Positions 1-5,957 of a DNA stretch of 6,143 bases are shown here, piece after piece. A program made the translations under genes and the position numbers. The stretch is from CAG-390 sp045544735 (lineage in GTDB: Bacteria > Bacillota > Clostridia > Oscillospirales > CAG-272). Within the stretch, counting starts at the first letter, position 1; the number at the start of each line of letters is the position of its first letter. The stretch is taken from positions 1-6,143 of the forward strand of contig JAZPZM010000054.1 in assembly GCA_045544735.1 (NCBI GenBank), in the 5' to 3' direction. The notes below the pieces were generated by a model that was given only the letters and a program-made list of their open reading frames with translations, was not told where the DNA came from and made no database searches.

Positions 1-971
1 TGCAGCTTCAGGTCAAGAAACTCAACAGCCACTACAACAAGGATACCCGATACGACACCAACAACCGTAGCACCGATCGCATCCAGCGAATCACAGCCCG
101 CTGTAATGCCTACAAGTCCTGCCAAGGAAGCATTGAGACACATAGAAACGTCGGGCTTGCCGTTCTTGATCCAAGTAAAGATCATCGTCGTGCAGGTCGC
201 AACTGCGGGGGCAATGGTTGTAGTAAGGAAAATGGATGCCAAAGAGGTTCCATCCCATGCTGCCGCGCCGTTGAAGCCGTACCATCCAAACCAAAGGATA
301 AAGCAACCAAGCGCGCCAAGCGTGATAGAGTGACCGGGAATCGCGTTTACCTTTGTAGCCTTTCCCGCCTTATCCTTAACATATTTGCCAAGACGGGGAC
401 CAACCATAATTGCACCGATCAATGCGGTCAAGCCTCCAACCGAGTGGATGGCAGCGGAACCCGCGAAATCGTGGAAGCCCCACTGCGCAAGCCAACCCTG
501 AGAATTCCAGACCCAGCCTGCCTCAATCGGATAAACGACAAGAGAGATCACACCGGAATAAATACAATACGAAACAAATTTTGTTCTCTCTGCCATAGCC
601 CCCGAAACAATGGTTGCGGCGGTAGCGCAGAACACAAGGTTAAATACAAAGCTCGAAGCATTTTCCTTGATAAATCCACCAAAATCGGTAAAGATATCGA
701 GATTCGGTACTCCGACGAGACCAAAAACGTAATCCTCAGCCATCATCAGTCCGAAGCCCAGCAAAACGAACACAACCGTTCCGATGCAGAAGTCCATCAG
801 GTTCTTCATAATGATGTTACCTGCGTTTTTCGCTCTGGTAAAGCCTGTTTCAACCATTGCGAAGCCTGCCTGCATAAAGAATACAAGCGCGGCTCCAATC
901 AAAAACCACACACCGAACACCTCGGTCGTTACGGCTTCCTTTACAAATTCCATGATGCTTGTAGCATCCAT
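1..971 (-). CDS. amt: Ammonium transporter (Amt/MEP/Rh family), 3' end beyond the left edge
   Basis: Integral membrane channel that brings ammonium into the cell. The first 323 residues are visible and hold about nine of the usual eleven membrane helices. Family marks read from the translation are FTRAKNAGNIIMKN (44-57), GAMAERTKF (124-132), DFAGSAAIH (168-176), GWYGFN (229-234) and NASLAGLVGITAGC (280-293). Asp168 and His176 match the structural Asp160 and first pore histidine (His168) of E. coli AmtB, and Phe233 matches pore Phe215. The second pore histidine would lie just past the edge. The protein begins almost at the first helix, with no separate signal peptide. An ATG at 980 is in frame but directly abuts the AAGGAG ribosome site, so the ATG at 971 with 9-nt spacing is chosen. 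It follows glnN by 31 bp on the same strand and is probably co-transcribed. No PII gene is visible, but one could lie downstream outside the window. The family call is secure. Confidence 0.96.
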   Translation of the reverse strand, partial: MDATSIMEFVKEAVTTEVFGVWFLIGAALVFFMQAGFAMVETGFTRAKNAGNIIMKNLMDFCIGTVVFVLLGFGLMMAEDYVFGLVGVPNLDIFTDFGGFIKENASSFVFNLVFCATAATIVSGAMAERTKFVSYCIYSGVISLVVYPIEAGWVWNSQGWLAQWGFHDFAGSAAIHSVGGLTALIGAIMVGPRLGKYVKDKAGKATKVNAIPGHSITLGALGCFILWFGWYGFNGAAAWDGTSLASIFLTTTIAPAVATCTTMIFTWIKNGKPDVSMCLNASLAGLVGITAGCDSLDAIGATVVGVVSGILVVVAVEFLDLKL

Positions 972-980
972 ATCAATCAT

Positions 981-986
981 CTCCTT
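981..986 (-). promoter_or_regulatory. Ribosome binding site of amt
   Basis: On the minus strand AAGGAG lies 9 nt before the ATG at 971 and 0 nt before the in-frame ATG at 980, which decides for the start at 971. Confidence 0.8.
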
Positions 987-1002
987 AATGTAAATGCTCT
1001 GT

Positions 1003-3099
1003 TTATCTCACGCCGAACAAAAGTTCTCCATAAGTCGGGAACGGCCAGTATTTTTCGGCGGTCATCGTCTCAGCCTCGTCGCATGCCACGCGAAGCTCAC
1101 TCATTGCGACAAGGACTGCATCACGAATCATTTCGGATTCTTCCCCGATACTCTCTGCCGCCTTGATCTTAACAAGTGTGCCCTCAAGCAAGTCGGTCGC
1201 CTCGGCTATCTTATCGCATAGAATGGAAAGCTTCTTAACGGCTTCCTTTTCGTACTTGCATGCAATATCTGTACCGAGCTTGAGCTTCTTTCCAACGCTT
1301 TCGGCAAGATCGGTCGTATATGCACTGACGGCGGGAAGAATCTGCTTCTTTGCCATATCGACCATCGTACACGCTTCGATCATAACCGTCTTGCAGTAAT
1401 TTTCCAGCATGATCTCATACCTGGATTTCAACTCCACCTCGGAAAAAACCTTGTGAGACGTCAGCATTCTTACGTTTTTCTCATCAAGAATATGTGGCAT
1501 ACAGTCAGCTGTGGTGCGATAGTTGCAAAGACCTCTCTTCTCGGTTGCTTCCTTTATCCAGGAATCGTCGTAACCGTTACCGTTGAAAATGATGCGTTTG
1601 TGATCCTTGATGGTCTTCTTGATCATATCGTGCAATGCAGTCTCAAAATCAGCTACGCCCTCAAGACGGTCAGCATAGATTTTCAATGATTCCGCAACAG
1701 CTGTGTTCAGCATAATGTTTGCACAGGCGATGCTGTTGGAGGAACCAAGCATACGAAACTCAAACTTGTTGCCCGTGAATGCAAAGGGTGAGGTGCGGTT
1801 TCGGTCGGTGGTATCTCTGTTAAATTTGGGAAGAACGTCGCTTCCAAGCTTCATTGTTGTTTTCTTAGCACCCTGATAGGGGGTATCGTTCTCGATTGCC
1901 TCAAGGACAGCGTTCAGCTCGTCACCGAGGAAGATGGATACCACGGCGGGAGGTGCTTCGTTTGCACCGAGACGGTGATCGTTGCCTGCGGTAGCAACCG
2001 AAATTCTGAGAAGGTCCTGATAATCGTCAACCGCCTTGATTACGGCGCAAAGGAACAGCAAAAACTGCGCGTTTTCGTAGGGTGTTTCGCCGGGAGAGAG
2101 CAAATTCTGTCCTGCATCGGTTGCAATAGACCAGTTGTTGTGCTTACCCGAGCCGTTAACACCCGCAAAGGGCTTTTCGTGGAGCAGGCAAACAAGACCG
2201 TGCTTTGCAGCCACCTTCTGCATGATCTCCATCGTAAGCTGGTTGTGGTCGGTGGCAATATTCGTTGTGGTATAAATGGGTGCCAACTCATGCTGTGCGG
2301 GTGCGACCTCGTTATGCTCAGTCTTTGCAAGAATACCAAGCTTCCACAGCTCCTCATTGAGATCCTCCATATAAGCAGCTACACGGGGCTTGATAACACC
2401 AAAATAATGGTCATCCATTTCCTGCCCCTTGGGAGGCTTCGCGCCAAAGAGCGTGCGCCCGGTGTATATGAGATCTTTCCTCTTGTTATACATTTCTCTG
2501 TCAACGAGGAAATATTCCTGCTCGGGACCGACCGAGCTTGTAACACGCTTTACGGTATCGTTTCCGAAAAGCTTCAGAATACGGAGAGCCTGCACGTTGA
2601 GTGCCTCCATAGAACGAAGCAATGGAGTCTTCTTATCAAGAGCCTCGCCACCATAGGAGCAGAATGCTGTAGGAATGCACAGCGTCTTTCCCTTGATAAA
2701 TGCGTAAGAGGTAGGATCCCAAGCGGTATAGCCTCTTGCCTCAAAGGTAGCGCGAAGTCCTCCCGAGGGGAACGAAGATGCATCGGGCTCACCCTTGATC
2801 AGCTCCTTGCCCGAAAATTCCATAATGACTCCGCCATCGGGAGCAGGTGAAATAAAGCTGTCATGCTTCTCTGCCGTAACACCCGTAAGAGGCTGAAACC
2901 AATGTGTATAATGGGTTGCACCGTGAGCTACCGCCCAATCCTTCATAGCGGCTGCCACCGCATTTGCAACCGTCAGATCAAGCTCCTTTCCTTCATCAAT
3001 GGTCTTTTTCAAGGAAGCGTAAACCTTTGCATCAAGGCTCGCTTTCATCACTCTGTCATCAAAGACCAGACTTCCGAATTGTTCTTTTACCGTTGCCAT
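1003..3099 (-). CDS. glnN: Glutamine synthetase type III (GSIII)
   Basis: Cytoplasmic enzyme making glutamine from glutamate, ammonia and ATP; it is the entry step of the GS/GOGAT cycle. The 698-residue length is that of type III enzymes, not of the ~440-470 residue types I and II. The translation shows the GSIII N-terminal region (about 1-180, with ARGYTAWDPTSYAFIKG at 121-137), the glutamate/metal motif GPEQEYF (191-197), TEHNEVAPAQHELAP (260-274), the ATP-site loop KPFAGVNGSGKHNNWS (309-324), RLGANEAPP (376-384) and the segment EFRMLGSSNS (447-456). A helical C-terminal domain ends in YWPFPTYGELLFGVR. The open frame extends upstream to an ATG at 3186, but that stretch crosses a hairpin and has no ribosome site. 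ATG 3099 sits 9 nt after AAGGAG and gives the usual MATVKEQFGS-type start. It lies 116 bp after gdhA and 31 bp before amt, all on the same strand. No frameshift or missing motif was seen. Confidence 0.97.
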   Translation of the reverse strand: MATVKEQFGSLVFDDRVMKASLDAKVYASLKKTIDEGKELDLTVANAVAAAMKDWAVAHGATHYTHWFQPLTGVTAEKHDSFISPAPDGGVIMEFSGKELIKGEPDASSFPSGGLRATFEARGYTAWDPTSYAFIKGKTLCIPTAFCSYGGEALDKKTPLLRSMEALNVQALRILKLFGNDTVKRVTSSVGPEQEYFLVDREMYNKRKDLIYTGRTLFGAKPPKGQEMDDHYFGVIKPRVAAYMEDLNEELWKLGILAKTEHNEVAPAQHELAPIYTTTNIATDHNQLTMEIMQKVAAKHGLVCLLHEKPFAGVNGSGKHNNWSIATDAGQNLLSPGETPYENAQFLLFLCAVIKAVDDYQDLLRISVATAGNDHRLGANEAPPAVVSIFLGDELNAVLEAIENDTPYQGAKKTTMKLGSDVLPKFNRDTTDRNRTSPFAFTGNKFEFRMLGSSNSIACANIMLNTAVAESLKIYADRLEGVADFETALHDMIKKTIKDHKRIIFNGNGYDDSWIKEATEKRGLCNYRTTADCMPHILDEKNVRMLTSHKVFSEVELKSRYEIMLENYCKTVMIEACTMVDMAKKQILPAVSAYTTDLAESVGKKLKLGTDIACKYEKEAVKKLSILCDKIAEATDLLEGTLVKIKAAESIGEESEMIRDAVLVAMSELRVACDEAETMTAEKYWPFPTYGELLFGVR

Positions 3100-3108
3100 A
3101 ATATATTT

Positions 3109-3114
3109 CTCCTT
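3109..3114 (-). promoter_or_regulatory. Ribosome binding site of glnN
   Basis: AAGGAG on the minus strand, 9 nt before ATG 3099. It rules out the longer frame that begins at 3186. Confidence 0.85.
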
Positions 3115-3127
3115 TGCAAATTGTTCT

Positions 3128-3175
3128 AAAAAATGTGATAGGCGTCTGTCCTGCTTTTTACACAAGAAAGACGCC
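3128..3175 (-). terminator. Hairpin between gdhA and glnN, weak terminator or leader attenuator
   Basis: Read on the minus strand, GGCGTCT (3175-3169) pairs with AGACGCC (3147-3141). After one mismatch, TCTTGT pairs with GCAGGA, with two wobbles, around the loop GTAAAAA. A run of six T (3133-3128) follows, but only after a 7-nt spacer, so as an intrinsic terminator it is weak. It shares GGCGTCTTT and CCTATCA with the gdhA leader. It may end gdhA transcripts, set the glnN-amt level relative to gdhA, or be a relative of the leader elements near 4600 and 4800. The pairing is seen directly; the role is inferred. Confidence 0.5.
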
Positions 3176-3180
3176 ATTGC

Positions 3181-3213
3181 CTTCACTTATTCACTTTTCA
3201 CTCTTACTTATTA
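3181..3213. repeat. Short tandem-like repeat of AAGTGAA units
   Basis: On the minus strand, directly after the gdhA stop, the sequence runs through imperfect 7-8 nt units: AAGTAAG, AGTGAAA, AGTGAAT, AAGTGAAG. It is low-complexity and purine-rich and sits between gdhA and the hairpin at 3141-3175. It could be a relic of a dispersed intergenic repeat or simple slippage sequence. No promoter with recognisable -35 and -10 boxes is visible here. Confidence 0.45.
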
Positions 3214-3215
3214 CC

Positions 3216-4550
3216 TTAAACTATGCCCTGTGCATTCATTGCATCTACGACCTTTTCAAAGCCCGCAATGTTCGCACCGACTACGTAATTGCCCTCAAAG
3301 CCATACTTCTTTGCGGCATCGTCAATGTTGTGATACAAACGAACCATAATGCCCTTGAGCTCACCGTCTACCTTTTCAAAGCTCCAAGACAAGCGTTCGC
3401 TATTCTGAGACATTTCAAGCGCCGATGTTGCAACACCGCCCGCATTTGCCGCCTTACCCGGAACGAAATACACGTTGTTCTCTTGGAAATACTTGGTCGC
3501 CTCGGCAGTGGTAGGCATATTTGCCCCCTCGCAAACTGCGATCACACCGTTTGCAACCAGCATCTTTGCATCCTCAAGGTCAAGCTCGTTCTGCGTAGCA
3601 CAAGGAAGAGCGATATCACTCTTAACGGTCCATACACCCTTGCCCTCGTGGTATTCGGAATTTGGTCTGTATTTCTTATATTCCGTAAGTCTTTGTCTCT
3701 TGACTTCCTTGATCTCCTTGAGCGCCGCAACGTCGATTCCGTCGGGATCGTAAACCCAACCGGTAGAGTCTGAGCAGGTCACAGGCTTTGCCCCCATCTG
3801 CGCTGCCTTCTCGATTGCATAAATGGCAACATTACCGGCACCCGAAACTGTAACGGTCTTTCCCTTTATATCTACACCGTGGCAGTTCAGCATTTCCTCG
3901 GTCAGATATAAGAGACCATAGCCCGTAGCCTCGGTTCTTGCAAGTGAACCGCCATAGGAAAGTCCCTTCCCCGTGAGTACACCCTCAAACAAGCCTCTGA
4001 GCTTCTTATATTGACCAAACATATATCCAATCTCGCGTGCCCCCGTTCCGATATCTCCCGCGGGAACGTCTGTGTCTGCTCCGATGTATTTGCAAAGCTC
4101 ACTCATAAAGCTCTGACAGAACGCCATCACCTCTCGGTCACTCTTGCCCTTGGGATCAAAATCGGAACCGCCCTTTCCTCCTCCAATGGGAAGACCCGTA
4201 AGCGAATTCTTGAAAATCTGTTCAAAGCCGAGGAACTTAATAATTCCAATATTAACAGAAGGATGAAGTCTTAAGCCTCCCTTATACGGACCGATCGCGC
4301 TATTAAACTGAACGCGATAGCCGGTGTTGACGTGTACCTGTCCTTTATCGTCGATCCACGGTACACGGAATTTGATCTGGCGCTCGGGATTGCACAGACG
4401 CTCCAAGAGAGCATCGCGTCTGAACTGCTCCTCATTCTGATCGACCACTACTCGGATCGATTCCAGAACTTCCTTGACTGCCTGATGAAATTCGGGCTCG
4501 TTTGGGTTTTGACTTACAACTTGCTCTATTACCTCATCTACGTATGACAT
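3216..4550 (-). CDS. gdhA: Glutamate dehydrogenase, hexameric class I, probably NADP-dependent
   Basis: Cytoplasmic enzyme that reductively aminates 2-oxoglutarate with ammonia to glutamate. The 444-residue length is typical of the bacterial hexameric family. The catalytic residues known from the Clostridium symbiosum enzyme are present, shifted by one: Lys90 (PYKGGLR), Lys114 (QIFKNSL), Lys126 (LPIGGGKGG) and Asp166 (VPAGDIGTG). Ser381 lies in the substrate site. The dinucleotide-binding fold follows at VSGAGNVA (235-242), and the end of the second strand reads CSDSTG (259-264). That pattern resembles NADP(H)-using biosynthetic enzymes such as E. coli GdhA more than NAD-specific catabolic ones; coenzyme choice is an inference. 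The frame extends upstream to an ATG at 4580, but ATG 4550 has AAGGAGG 9 nt before it and is chosen. It is the first gene of the leftward set and is driven by a consensus promoter followed by a terminator-like leader hairpin. All motifs are intact. Confidence 0.97.
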   Translation of the reverse strand: MSYVDEVIEQVVSQNPNEPEFHQAVKEVLESIRVVVDQNEEQFRRDALLERLCNPERQIKFRVPWIDDKGQVHVNTGYRVQFNSAIGPYKGGLRLHPSVNIGIIKFLGFEQIFKNSLTGLPIGGGKGGSDFDPKGKSDREVMAFCQSFMSELCKYIGADTDVPAGDIGTGAREIGYMFGQYKKLRGLFEGVLTGKGLSYGGSLARTEATGYGLLYLTEEMLNCHGVDIKGKTVTVSGAGNVAIYAIEKAAQMGAKPVTCSDSTGWVYDPDGIDVAALKEIKEVKRQRLTEYKKYRPNSEYHEGKGVWTVKSDIALPCATQNELDLEDAKMLVANGVIAVCEGANMPTTAEATKYFQENNVYFVPGKAANAGGVATSALEMSQNSERLSWSFEKVDGELKGIMVRLYHNIDDAAKKYGFEGNYVVGANIAGFEKVVDAMNAQGIV

Positions 4551-4559
4551 AACAGAAAT

Positions 4560-4566
4560 CCTCCTT
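4560..4566 (-). promoter_or_regulatory. Ribosome binding site of gdhA
   Basis: AAGGAGG on the minus strand, 9 nt before ATG 4550. It lies past the leader hairpin, so translation should depend on transcripts that read through that hairpin. It also excludes the upstream in-frame ATG at 4580. Confidence 0.88.
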
Positions 4567-4580
4567 AATGTACGAAACAT

Positions 4581-4636
4581 AAAAAGGCAAAGGCGGCTCT
4601 GATAGGTGTTACCCTGTCAAAGACGCCTTCGCCTTT
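4581..4636 (-). terminator. Terminator-like hairpin in the gdhA leader (candidate attenuator)
   Basis: On the minus strand AAAGGCGAAGGCG (4636-4624) pairs with CGCCTTTGCCTTT (4595-4583) over 13 pairs, with one G-U. The stem continues past one mismatch by two pairs and encloses a 22-nt top that contains GACAGG and CCTATC. Five T (4585-4581) close the stem, as in an intrinsic terminator. The stem begins about 3 nt after the predicted transcription start and ends before the gdhA ribosome site. In a leader of about 89 nt, it stands between promoter and gene. Its 3' half resembles that of the rightward leader: CTATC, then CGCCTTTGC, a T-run and GTTTC. The fold is seen; attenuation is inferred. Confidence 0.75.
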
Positions 4637-4645
4637 ACGCGACAC

Positions 4646-4674
4646 ATTATACACCCTCGCTTGTGGTTTGTCAA
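4646..4674 (-). promoter_or_regulatory. Sigma-A promoter of gdhA (probably gdhA-glnN-amt)
   Basis: Minus strand: -35 TTGACA (4674-4669), 17-nt spacer, -10 TATAAT (4651-4646). All twelve box positions match consensus at the optimal spacing. Start is expected near 4639. T/A tracts lie just upstream of the -35. No separate promoter could be seen for glnN or amt, so this one may serve all three genes. Confidence 0.88.
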
Positions 4675-4678
4675 GGGG

Positions 4679-4700
4679 TTTTTGAAAAGTTTTTTGAAAA
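4679..4700. repeat. Two direct copies of TTTTTGAAAA, 12 bp apart
   Basis: TTTTTGAAAA at 4679-4688 and again at 4691-4700, near one helical turn apart and each almost palindromic. They lie 5-26 bp upstream of the gdhA -35 box, inside the divergent intergenic region. They could be UP-element A/T tracts or a tandem operator; base composition alone could also produce them. Confidence 0.45.
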
Positions 4701-4714
4701 ATCCTGCAAAATCT

Positions 4715-4724
4715 GAAATATTTC
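4715..4724. promoter_or_regulatory. Perfect 10-bp palindrome GAAATATTTC between the divergent promoters
   Basis: GAAATATTTC equals its own reverse complement. It lies 11 bp upstream of the rightward -35 box and 40 bp from the leftward one, a plausible place for a dimeric regulator. It does not match the GlnR/TnrA box (TGTNAN7TNACA). The palindrome is short and A/T-rich, so chance is possible. Confidence 0.3.
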
Positions 4725-4735
4725 CCGAAAACGTC

Positions 4736-4764
4736 TTGACAATCTGCAAGTTTCGTGCTATAAT
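4736..4764 (+). promoter_or_regulatory. Sigma-A promoter of the glutamate synthase genes
   Basis: -35 TTGACA (4736-4741), 17-nt spacer, -10 TATAAT (4759-4764), again a full consensus match. Start is expected near 4771. It is back to back with the gdhA promoter, with 61 bp between the two -35 boxes. Confidence 0.88.
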
Positions 4765-4775
4765 GCTTGCATATG

Positions 4776-4835
4776 AGCAAAGGCGTTCATAGGATACAGC
4801 ACACGCTGTCTATCCGTGAACGCCTTTGCTTTTTT
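4776..4835 (+). terminator. Strong terminator-like hairpin in the glutamate synthase leader (candidate attenuator)
   Basis: AGCAAAGGCGTTCA (4776-4789) pairs perfectly with TGAACGCCTTTGCT (4817-4830), 14 pairs. The structure continues upward through GGAT/ATCC and ACAGC/GCTGT to the tetraloop ACAC, with a two-base CT bulge. A run of six T (4830-4835) follows at once. This is a textbook intrinsic terminator, but it begins about 5 nt after the predicted start and ends 15 nt before the amidotransferase ATG. Unless something prevents the fold, most transcripts should stop here. No competing antiterminator arm is visible 5' of it. The same frame as the downstream gene is open across it, which appears to be chance. 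Confidence 0.82.
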
Positions 4836-4840
4836 GTTTC

Positions 4841-4848
4841 AGGAAAGG
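4841..4848 (+). promoter_or_regulatory. Ribosome binding site of the amidotransferase gene (atypical)
   Basis: AGGAAAGG precedes ATG 4851. AGGA (4841-4844) lies 6 nt from that ATG, while the other in-frame ATG at 4863 would be 14 nt from the nearest GG. The site is weaker than the AGGAGG sites of the other genes. It lies 5 nt past the leader hairpin's T-run. Confidence 0.6.
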
Positions 4849-4850
4849 CA

Positions 4851-5957
4851 ATGGTTGCTATTATGTTGAAAGAAGGTCAAGTACGTATTCCATCGGGATG
4901 CGCCATCGCAGCGGTAATCGCCAAGGACGGTGAGAGAATGTCGGGCAGACCGATTATTGAAGCGATGAAGCCTATGCACGATCGTTCCAACGGTCTGGGC
5001 GGTGGCTTTGCCGCTTACGGCATTTATCCGGAATACAAGGATCTGTACGCTCTTCATTTTTTCTTTGATGAGCGTACAACGAGAAAGAATTGCGAAGTAT
5101 TCTTAAAGGAAAGATTTGAAATTGTAAAATCCGAGATCATTCCCACGAAAAAAATACCATCCATTACCGACGAGCCGATCATATGGCGTTACTTCGTTGC
5201 TCCCTTGCGTTCCGTGCTTGATTCCATGCAGCTTGACGAAAAGGAATTTGTCGTTCGTACCGTCATGAAGATCAATACCGAAATGCCCGGCGCATACGTA
5301 TTTTCCAGCGGAAAGAATATGGGAACCTTCAAGGCAGTCGGCTTTCCCGAGGATGTTGGCGAATTCTACAGATTAGATGAATATGAAGGATACTCGTGGA
5401 CTGCTCACGGCAGATATCCGACCAACACGCCCGGCTGGTGGGGCGGAGCGCATCCCTTTACTCTCCTTGATTACTCTATCGTTCATAACGGAGAGATCTC
5501 TTCTTACGATGCAAACAGAAGATATATTGAAATGTTTGGATACAAGTGTAATCTCCAGACCGATACCGAGGTCATTACCTACATCTTTGATTATCTCGTG
5601 CGTGTGCAGGGACTTACGCTTGAAGAGGCAACAAGCGTTGTTGCCGCTCCCTTCTGGAGCACGATCGCCAATAAAACCGATATAGAGGATAAGGAGAAGC
5701 ATACCTATCTTCGTACCCTTTTCCCAAGCCTGCTCATAACGGGTCCGTTTTCCATCGTTTTGGGTTACAACGGAGGACTTATGGCGCTCAACGACCGTCT
5801 CAAGCTTCGTTCCATGGTTGTCGGTGAAAAGAATAATAAGGTATATATTGCAAGCGAAGAAGCGGCGATTCGCGTAATGGAACCGAACGTGGAAAATATC
5901 TGGGCACCCGCAGGCGGTGAGCCCGTTATCGTCAATGTAAAGGAGGGCTGTTTCTGA
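4851..5957 (+). CDS. Glutamate synthase, stand-alone class II glutamine amidotransferase subunit
   Basis: Expected to hydrolyse glutamine and pass ammonia to the catalytic glutamate synthase subunit encoded next, giving glutamate from 2-oxoglutarate. The 368-residue protein is a single GATase II (Ntn-hydrolase) domain. IPSGCAIAAVI holds Cys17, the likely nucleophile, which must become N-terminal by removal of a 16-residue leader, as known for GltB. GNGLGG-like NGLGGGFAAYGIYPEYK (45-61) is typical of this archaeal-type split subunit. HGRYPTNTPGWWGGAHPF, IVHNGEISSYDANRR and LQTDTEV carry the Arg, Asn-Gly and Asp expected to bind glutamine. No FMN or Fe-S domain is present, unlike the ~1500-residue GltB, so the enzyme is split over several genes. 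ATG 4863 is an alternative start (Cys at 13). An open frame upstream to 4767 crosses the promoter -10 region and hairpin and is rejected. The stop overlaps the next start by one base, implying translational coupling. Confidence 0.9.
   Translation: MVAIMLKEGQVRIPSGCAIAAVIAKDGERMSGRPIIEAMKPMHDRSNGLGGGFAAYGIYPEYKDLYALHFFFDERTTRKNCEVFLKERFEIVKSEIIPTKKIPSITDEPIIWRYFVAPLRSVLDSMQLDEKEFVVRTVMKINTEMPGAYVFSSGKNMGTFKAVGFPEDVGEFYRLDEYEGYSWTAHGRYPTNTPGWWGGAHPFTLLDYSIVHNGEISSYDANRRYIEMFGYKCNLQTDTEVITYIFDYLVRVQGLTLEEATSVVAAPFWSTIANKTDIEDKEKHTYLRTLFPSLLITGPFSIVLGYNGGLMALNDRLKLRSMVVGEKNNKVYIASEEAAIRVMEPNVENIWAPAGGEPVIVNVKEGCF
5941..5947 (+). promoter_or_regulatory. Ribosome binding site of the glutamate synthase catalytic subunit
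   Basis: AGGAGGG inside the last codons of the amidotransferase gene, 9 nt before ATG 5957. It supports independent initiation as well as coupling at the overlapping TGATG. Confidence 0.8.

Noticed and set aside
330..1166. Plus-strand open frame of 278 codons
   Set aside because: It lies antisense across amt and the 3' end of glnN, both strongly identified on the minus strand. Its translation shows no family motif and it has no clear ribosome site.
1975..2850. Plus-strand open frame of 291 codons inside glnN
   Set aside because: Antisense shadow of the conserved GSIII core; composition is low-plausibility, with no motif and no ribosome site.
3100..3186. 29-residue N-terminal extension of glnN
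   Set aside because: It covers the hairpin and the ribosome site itself; the ATG at 3099 is correctly spaced and gives the usual GSIII length.
3114..3773. Plus-strand open frame of 219 codons over gdhA
   Set aside because: Antisense shadow of gdhA, including its coenzyme-binding region; no recognisable domain.
4675..4735. GlnR/TnrA operator
   Set aside because: No TGTNAN7TNACA match was found between the promoters or overlapping them.
4581..4835. ANTAR-type antitermination target (two hairpins with hexaloops A1 and G4), expected in some clostridial nitrogen leaders
   Set aside because: I looked for paired hexanucleotide loops with A first and G fourth. The visible loops (ACAC; GTAACA or AAC) do not fit, and there is no separate first hairpin.
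4767..4850. N-terminal extension of the amidotransferase frame (ATG at 4767 or 4773)
   Set aside because: The extension is translated from the hairpin DNA, starts at or just before the predicted transcription start, has no ribosome site, and has no likeness to the family. ATG 4851 fits better.
4551..4850. Glutamine riboswitch or T-box leader
   Set aside because: The leaders are only about 80-90 nt and almost wholly used by the terminator-like stem. No conserved aptamer core or T-box sequence was recognised.
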